A DNA stretch of 64,000 bases from Odontesthes bonariensis (Eukaryota; Chordata; Actinopteri; Atheriniformes; Atherinopsidae). The stretch covers positions 17,262,017 to 17,326,016 of the forward strand of contig NC_134509.1 of NCBI RefSeq assembly GCF_027942865.1, in the 5' to 3' direction. Of this stretch, positions 58,463 to 64,000 are shown in pieces (within the stretch, counting starts at the first letter, position 1; each line of letters opens with the position of its first letter). The notes beneath the pieces are model-generated. The model ran no database searches, was not told the DNA's origin, and saw nothing but the letters and a program-made list of their open reading frames with translations. The translations under genes and the position numbers were made by a program.

Positions 58463-61400
58463 GGGGGGGTTTACAGTAACACAGGTGGAGCTGCACATGA
58501 CATTAGGGTGTCACGCTGTACCTTGACCTTATTAAAAATTTTAAAAAAACCTAGACAAATGGCACCTTGCAATAATCTCCTTAAAAGCGATTGTGCAGAT
58601 TTGAGAGTGGGGAAAATATTTCTGTTTGTTCTGAGCCGTGTTAATCCTTCGTCCATAACCTACTGTGGCTCACATGGTGGTGGGTTTTGTTGGTTTGTGC
58701 AGCGACTCTTTCGCCCTCATTTCTACATGGCACTTGTTCAGCATATTCAGCAGCGTCACTGGAAGTTCTGTGTCAAGGTACTGTTTGTTCTTTGGCTTTG
58801 ACTCCTTACAAGACATTGAAAAGATAAGCTCAGGCATCCCTTCAACAAAGGCCAAATCGAGGAGACTCCTTGGATGAGCATCACTAGATAGTGGAGCATG
58901 AGGCCATGATCGCTGAAGTGTTTGCTCAACCAGAGTCCAAATCTTGGGCAAATTAGCATGCATAGTTGAAACTTGCTTTTGAGAGGATATTCAAAAATGA
59001 TTCTTGGTTTTTAGTCCAGTACATGATGTGCCATGGCTGACACAGGTGAGTCGCCGCTGGGTTGTTGAGAGACTAAGTACAGGACAGCAGTAGCTGAGTT
59101 GAGAAAAAGTTTATTCATGGTAGCATGAATAATTCACTTGGTCAGGGTCTGTCAGATTTTATTCAGACATAAAGATGGAAGTGCTCAATCTTTGAAAATA
59201 TTTGACAAATCCAGGATTTCCGGAATAATAGGTTCCTTGTCTGCAGTTTTTGCCAGTGTGACGGCTTTTCCTGGACGAGGGGGGGGGCTGTTGTCTGGGC
59301 TTTCCGTTCGTAATTTGTGTGTTACACAACCGATGCCACGGGGTTATAAATGGCTAGTTGTTATGCAGGTATTTCATATTTTGTGACATTTTGTCCAACT
59401 TACACAAACGTGAGAAAAGCGGTTTGATATGAAGCTTTAGTTTTGTCAAAGTACTCTTTGTTTGAGGATGAGACAGATGGGTTGTCGTGATTTATCCTGC
59501 CACCGTCACCTCCTGCGTGTTGATCTGCTGTTCCGACACACACTTTCGAAGTGCAGTTTCGTATTCTTTGTATCCGTTTTGTGACCGCTCTTTTGTCGTT
59601 GGTGTCAAGGCAATAGTAACCTGGCTCGTGTGTGTGTTTGTGTGAGCTGTTTGAAGCTGTATGTGTACGGTTTCGGCAACAACTCCAACTCCCGTTCTGT
59701 TTGTCCTCTCTTCTGTAAATAACATTTAGAAAGTTGGAACAAAAGTTCCCAAATGGACATTAAGTCCACACACACACACACGCTCAAGTGCAGAGCTTTC
59801 TTGTATATCTTTATACTGACTGCAGTTCTACTTTAACCTCTTTATATATTTCATACACTTATAAATACCTTTCTTTTTTATAATGGCTGACATCCAGATA
59901 TCCCTTTGGGAGCTGTAAGGAGGGCCTTGACGTTGGGGATAGAGGAGCTGATCGGTGTGGACAGGATGGAGACGAAACATTTGCCAGCAAAGCATTCTCA
60001 CTGCTTTGCAGGAAAACCCACAAACAAATGCTAAGAAGTGAAAGGCCCTGTTTGATGAAATAACTTGAATGATTCTGGCTAAAAATTGTGCTAAATGATT
60101 TGTTAATCTGTCCATCGACCGAAAATATGGGGACTTCTTTCTTTCTTGAGCCCTTTGTACTGGATCTGGCTGTTTTGCAACCTGCAGCGTCTTTGGGAGG
60201 CTCCAAAGCATACCACAATGCTGCTGTAAGTGAAAAAAGATACAGCATTTGTTTTGATTATTCTTTGACGCACCAAATTTGGTAGACCCTAGAAATCTTT
60301 GAACAGATTCGATTGTATGCGTATTATGTGGCTGTTGTTAACTCTAACATGCAGTTTACTGTAGTTTGTCAAATCTCACGCTGTGGTCTGGTGATAAGGA
60401 TCTGGAGATTTACTCTATCTCAGTAACTCTTTTCCATTGAGACCAGGGTTGTTCGGTTTTGTCCCGCAGTTGCGCAGCTGTTAGGGAGTGGATTTCAGGG
60501 TGTTCTGAGCTGGAAGTCTGGAGACATTTGGCTCTAAGCTCACGAGGTTGGTGTGATTTCAGATCTTTGACAAGCAGTGCTTTGATCTAAATGGTGACAC
60601 TGGCAGAATATCGGGCTCCTAACGACAGGGTTACAGAAGCATTTTTTGTTACATTTACTATGTTCGCCATGCTTGTGTATGAGGTTACTGTTTACAACTA
60701 GGGACAATGCACAAGAGATGCCTACAGAGGATGAGACATACAGTGTACTGAACCTGAGAAGAGACCAGACTTACAGATTCAGATGCAAGGGAGGAAATGC
60801 TGAGAGAGCTTTAAATTAGCACTGAAAATTACGGTAAAAAGGAGTTGATGTGTGCTGTTTTTTCTGTCATTATAAATGATATTCTTGGTCTGCTGATCCA
60901 ATGAAACAATTGAAAGATATTGGGGTAAGATTTTCACTTCCTGTGCTGAATGAATCCTCACAAAAACTAAATAAACTTGCATTACCATTGTTACAGATAA
61001 TGGGTAAAAAAAAAATTTCTCTGTACAGCTAAAATACCACAGATGGCTGTCTCTGTCTCTGCACCACCACTGTTTGGAAAAGTTAGGATCAAGGTGGACG
61101 GAAGCAAACAGGCCGACAGCGACATCCCACTGAGCTTTATGCAATTTACTCTCTGCTAACGAGTGTTCCCATGGTAATGATGATGGTGCAGAAATGGCCA
61201 AATCCCCTGTGAACGCGCCTCTTTGCCCCTACAGTGTGAGTGAAAGACTTGTGCTCTGCAGGGACCTGCTGACCCTCAGGAAATTGAACTGGAAGGTAGC
61301 AACAGGGGATTATTATAGCAGGCGATGGCGCATTGACCTTCAGCGTTACACATTTGTGAATCAGAGTGGATTGTGTTTGAGTTGGACTTGATGGCTCCTT

Positions 61401-62490
61401 CAAAACTTGTTGACAGGTACTTAGTAAGTTACGGTAGCTTTTTATTGTGTATCTGTGAATTAAATAAAATCATCTAAAAATAACACATTTTAGGCTGGGT
61501 AATTTTAACGATTTTAATAATCACCTGCACCGGTGATATAATTTGAGTCAGAATAGATTTTGTTGAGTGCTTTTGAAGTGTAGAAGTATGTGTAAGGCAT
61601 CATGGAGGGGGGTCAGAAACTGGAAAAGGTTCAGAACCAACTTTGGCAAAACAATTAGGATCCCACAGGTCTTTAGAGGAAAAACAAAAAGCATTGATCT
61701 TGATTCTGTATCAGCGATTCGATTTTTTTGTACTTATTCATCCAGGTTTTTATTTTTCATCCTCATTGAGAATGTCCCTTTGGCAGAAAACATAGACCTC
61801 TCTTCCCCTTCTCTTCTTCAACTTGTTCCCATGAAAGGGTGAAACAAAGTGAACTTATTTAGACTGAGATTTTAAAAATGCAATTTTTTATTTTTTTTTT
61901 GTGGCTGCACTTTTCTGGTTCCAAGCCCTTATTTGTTAAGTTTACCTCACCTAATGGCCTGGGTTCGATTCCTGCTTTGTGTACAAACCTGCCTGTCTCT
62001 ACAACTATTCTGATTCTGGTTCTGATTCCGGCATTTGAGTTATTTTCTGAGTATTCATCACAGTAATTTCTACGGGACAAATCGATAAGCTACAGCAACA
62101 TTACAACAACATGAAGGAATGGCATTACATTGTATCTGCAATCCTTTTCTGGTAAGATCTGGTTTGATCTGGTGTTCATGGGATATAGCTGAAAATCAGC
62201 CAAGCAGTCTGTGCATCCCTTGTCACAGCACTCACCGATCACTCAATGCGGTCACGCCCCTTTTGGCTTACCTTTGGAGCCAGTCTCAAGTGACTAGTCA
62301 AGGGAAATTAGTTTTTAAAAACCTCTGGGTTGGCTTCATTTTTCAGCCCTGGAGGTTGCTGTTTGTGGTCCGTAACAATGGGATAGGACCCCACCCAGAT
62401 CAGATTAGACTGATTGTAATTTGGACCATGTCACTACCTCTACCTCAGATGTCATAATTGTGATTGAGCATAGCGAGGCCTACCTTCATA

Positions 62491-63215
62491 AGCCGCTTTC
62501 GGACAGACCGTTCTAAGAAAGTAGTTATCAGAACTACCCTCCTTGAATTTCGTTCTGATAACTATCCTTCCCCTGCGGAACTGTTTCAGTCTGCATTCGC
62601 ACATGAGTCGGGACCTGATAGGGACTGATGCGCCGCGCGCAGCCGTCTGCTTCAGTGACATGTTAGCCGTTAGCCGTTTAGCGCTACATTCAAACACAAA
62701 ACAAAACAGTAAAAGTAAGGAGAGTAGAAAAAACACCACCAAGAAGCTAATATGGAGAGCGGGGAGGCCACCGTGTTTATGGTCTGCATGATGGTGATAT
62801 TAATCATGGACAATCACATCAGGCGTCTAATATCGAGGCTGGAAGAGCTCACAGAGAGAGTCAGGAGATACTTTTTCATTTCATGAAGGAAGAAAGGAGA
62901 GCAGAGCGCTGCAGACAAATGAGACCAGTGTAAGTTTAACTTATTAAACACCCGCCTGTTCTGTCTGTGTTGTATGAGTAAACATTTCAGCCGTGATAGC
63001 ATGACATGGGGCGTAGCTACCAACCACCACACACCTCCGTTAGATTCGTTCTATAAGAACTATGAAAAGACCCGACCTCGGAGAAGGAGCTAAATAGTTA
63101 TAGGAACCAAGGGAGAAAGCCCCGAGTTCCTGTATGTCCGAACACGGGAGAAAACGGCCCCGCGGATTAAAAGGTTATTAGAACTGCCAAAGGTTCCTAC
63201 AGTCCGAAAGCGGCT
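62491..63215. mobile_element. Non-autonomous DNA transposon, Harbinger-like
   Basis: It starts AGCCGCTTTCGGACAG and ends with the inverted CTACAGTCCGAAAGCGGCT. About 15 bp match, with one mismatch. Internal DNA contains a short frame MESGEATVFMVCMMVILIMD then NHIRRLISRLEELTERVRR, which stops early. The terminal type and the internal fragment suggest PIF/Harbinger, but the flanks (ATA and ATT) are not a perfect 3-bp duplication. Confidence 0.6.
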
Positions 63216-64000
63216 ATTGTGTTGTGGCAGCAGTGGAGAACGCTCAGGTTTGGGGAGAACTCTCTGACATGTTTGTATTTCTTCTTACCAATCACAGTTA
63301 TTTTGGCTTGGCACAGGATGCAGCAATGATGCCCCTCCAGAATGGTGTCAGAAGAAAAACTGTGTTTTTGGAATGGAACTGGTAAGAGCACATGCAGGAG
63401 TCCCTATAGGTTGCAAAATGTTCTTTATAGAGCAATTCACCAAAATGATGAGGTAACCGTCAGATTTAAATCTTCGTCATAACTTTTTGGTGTGTAGGTT
63501 TCAGCTCAGTGCCTGTTGTTTCCTTCAAAGAAAACTTTGAAAAACAGGTACCTGCAGGCAATGGAAGTGAAGGTGAAAGTTGTTAGTAATGAGCGCCGAG
63601 CCCATAGCCTGATAAACCAGCCTAAATGGATTGGATGTCTAATTTAGTCTGGCACCGATCAATGGATACAACGGAACATTGTTGATGAGCACAACCCGTT
63701 GTCTTTCAAACCGCGTCTGTGCCTATAGGCCAACGCTCTGACCAATCAGCGCAACTGACTGTGACGTAGTAAGCGCGACAGAAAGCTTTGGTGGGAGGGG
63801 ACTCTTCCAAAACTGATGCCAAGCACAGATTCTATAATAGGACAGATACGCCACTCACGGTGCATTTCCGGTTTCCAACGAGGCGATTTTGGTTGCAGTT
63901 CCACCCTCTTTCCACGTGGGGCGCCCAATTTTGGAGACCAGAATGAATGGAGTCCTATGGAGCTATACGCCCTTTCGTGCCCTTATCTCAAGATATAATT

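Larger units (their letters stand above)
49262..64000. other. Downstream region without a recognised host gene
   Basis: No host exon of a known family was found. Mobile elements at 50390-51560, 51560-51800 and 62491-63215, a repeat piece at 55640-55760 and a GT run at 58437 are listed separately. The remaining 49.3-50.3, 51.8-55.1, 55.8-58.4, 58.5-62.4 and 63.2-64.0 kb show only short unsupported open frames. Confidence 0.45.

Noticed and set aside
58670-58963. 97-codon minus-strand frame with overlapping open frames on both strands
   Set aside because: Reads like protein in places but matches no family I know and lacks convincing splice sites; left as unsupported.
59828-60248. Two overlapping minus-strand frames of about 128 codons
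   Set aside because: Different frames equally open, no domain, no start or splice context.
61900-61990. tRNA-like B-box GGGTTCGATTCCTGC
   Set aside because: No matching A-box at the proper distance and no cloverleaf; at most an old SINE trace.

Overview
The window looks like a piece of a teleost (ray-finned fish) chromosome. Genes are split by GT-AG introns. The proteins match vertebrate tnip2, fam193a and arfip1. The non-coding DNA carries typical fish repeats: Tc1/mariner, hAT, piggyBac and Harbinger-like elements, a tRNA-derived SINE and a LINE tail. No bacterial or viral gene was seen. Identities come from reading the translations against remembered family sequences; no search was run.

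Layout. (1) tnip2 (ABIN-2), + strand, six coding exons from 1407 to 3694, about 460 residues, with two poly(A) signals near 4.2 and 4.5 kb. Two kappaB-like sites lie about 155 bp upstream of its start codon. (2) 4.5-11.8 kb is intergenic and holds two decayed Tc1/mariner relics. (3) fam193a, - strand, 22 coding exons from 33004 down to 12216. All exon phases join to one 1580-residue frame. tnip2 and fam193a sit tail to tail, as I recall for human 4p16.3. Introns of fam193a hold a hAT element (22296-23097), an internally deleted piggyBac (23755-25916), a TTAA-flanked MITE, a SINE and a LINE tail. (4) 33.0-35.6 kb is the head-to-head interval between fam193a and arfip1. (5) arfip1 (arfaptin-1), + strand: eight exons carry the conserved 368-residue protein (40365-47397). 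An upstream exon at 35791-36138, perhaps preceded by a mini-exon at 35651-35729, splices in frame and would add a long acidic N-terminus. The poly(A) signal is at 49241. (6) 49.3-64 kb has no recognisable host gene. It holds a BED-finger hAT remnant with an 8-bp target duplication, a Harbinger-like element, other repeat pieces and microsatellites.

Functionally the three host genes do not form a pathway. tnip2 is a ubiquitin-binding brake on NF-kappaB signalling, fam193a is a large cysteine-rich nuclear regulator, and arfip1 is a BAR-domain Golgi protein that binds Arl1/Arf. The most useful new leads are the kappaB pair at tnip2, the N-terminal extension of arfip1, the intron-containing piggyBac transposase remnant, and a 25-residue cassette exon in fam193a.
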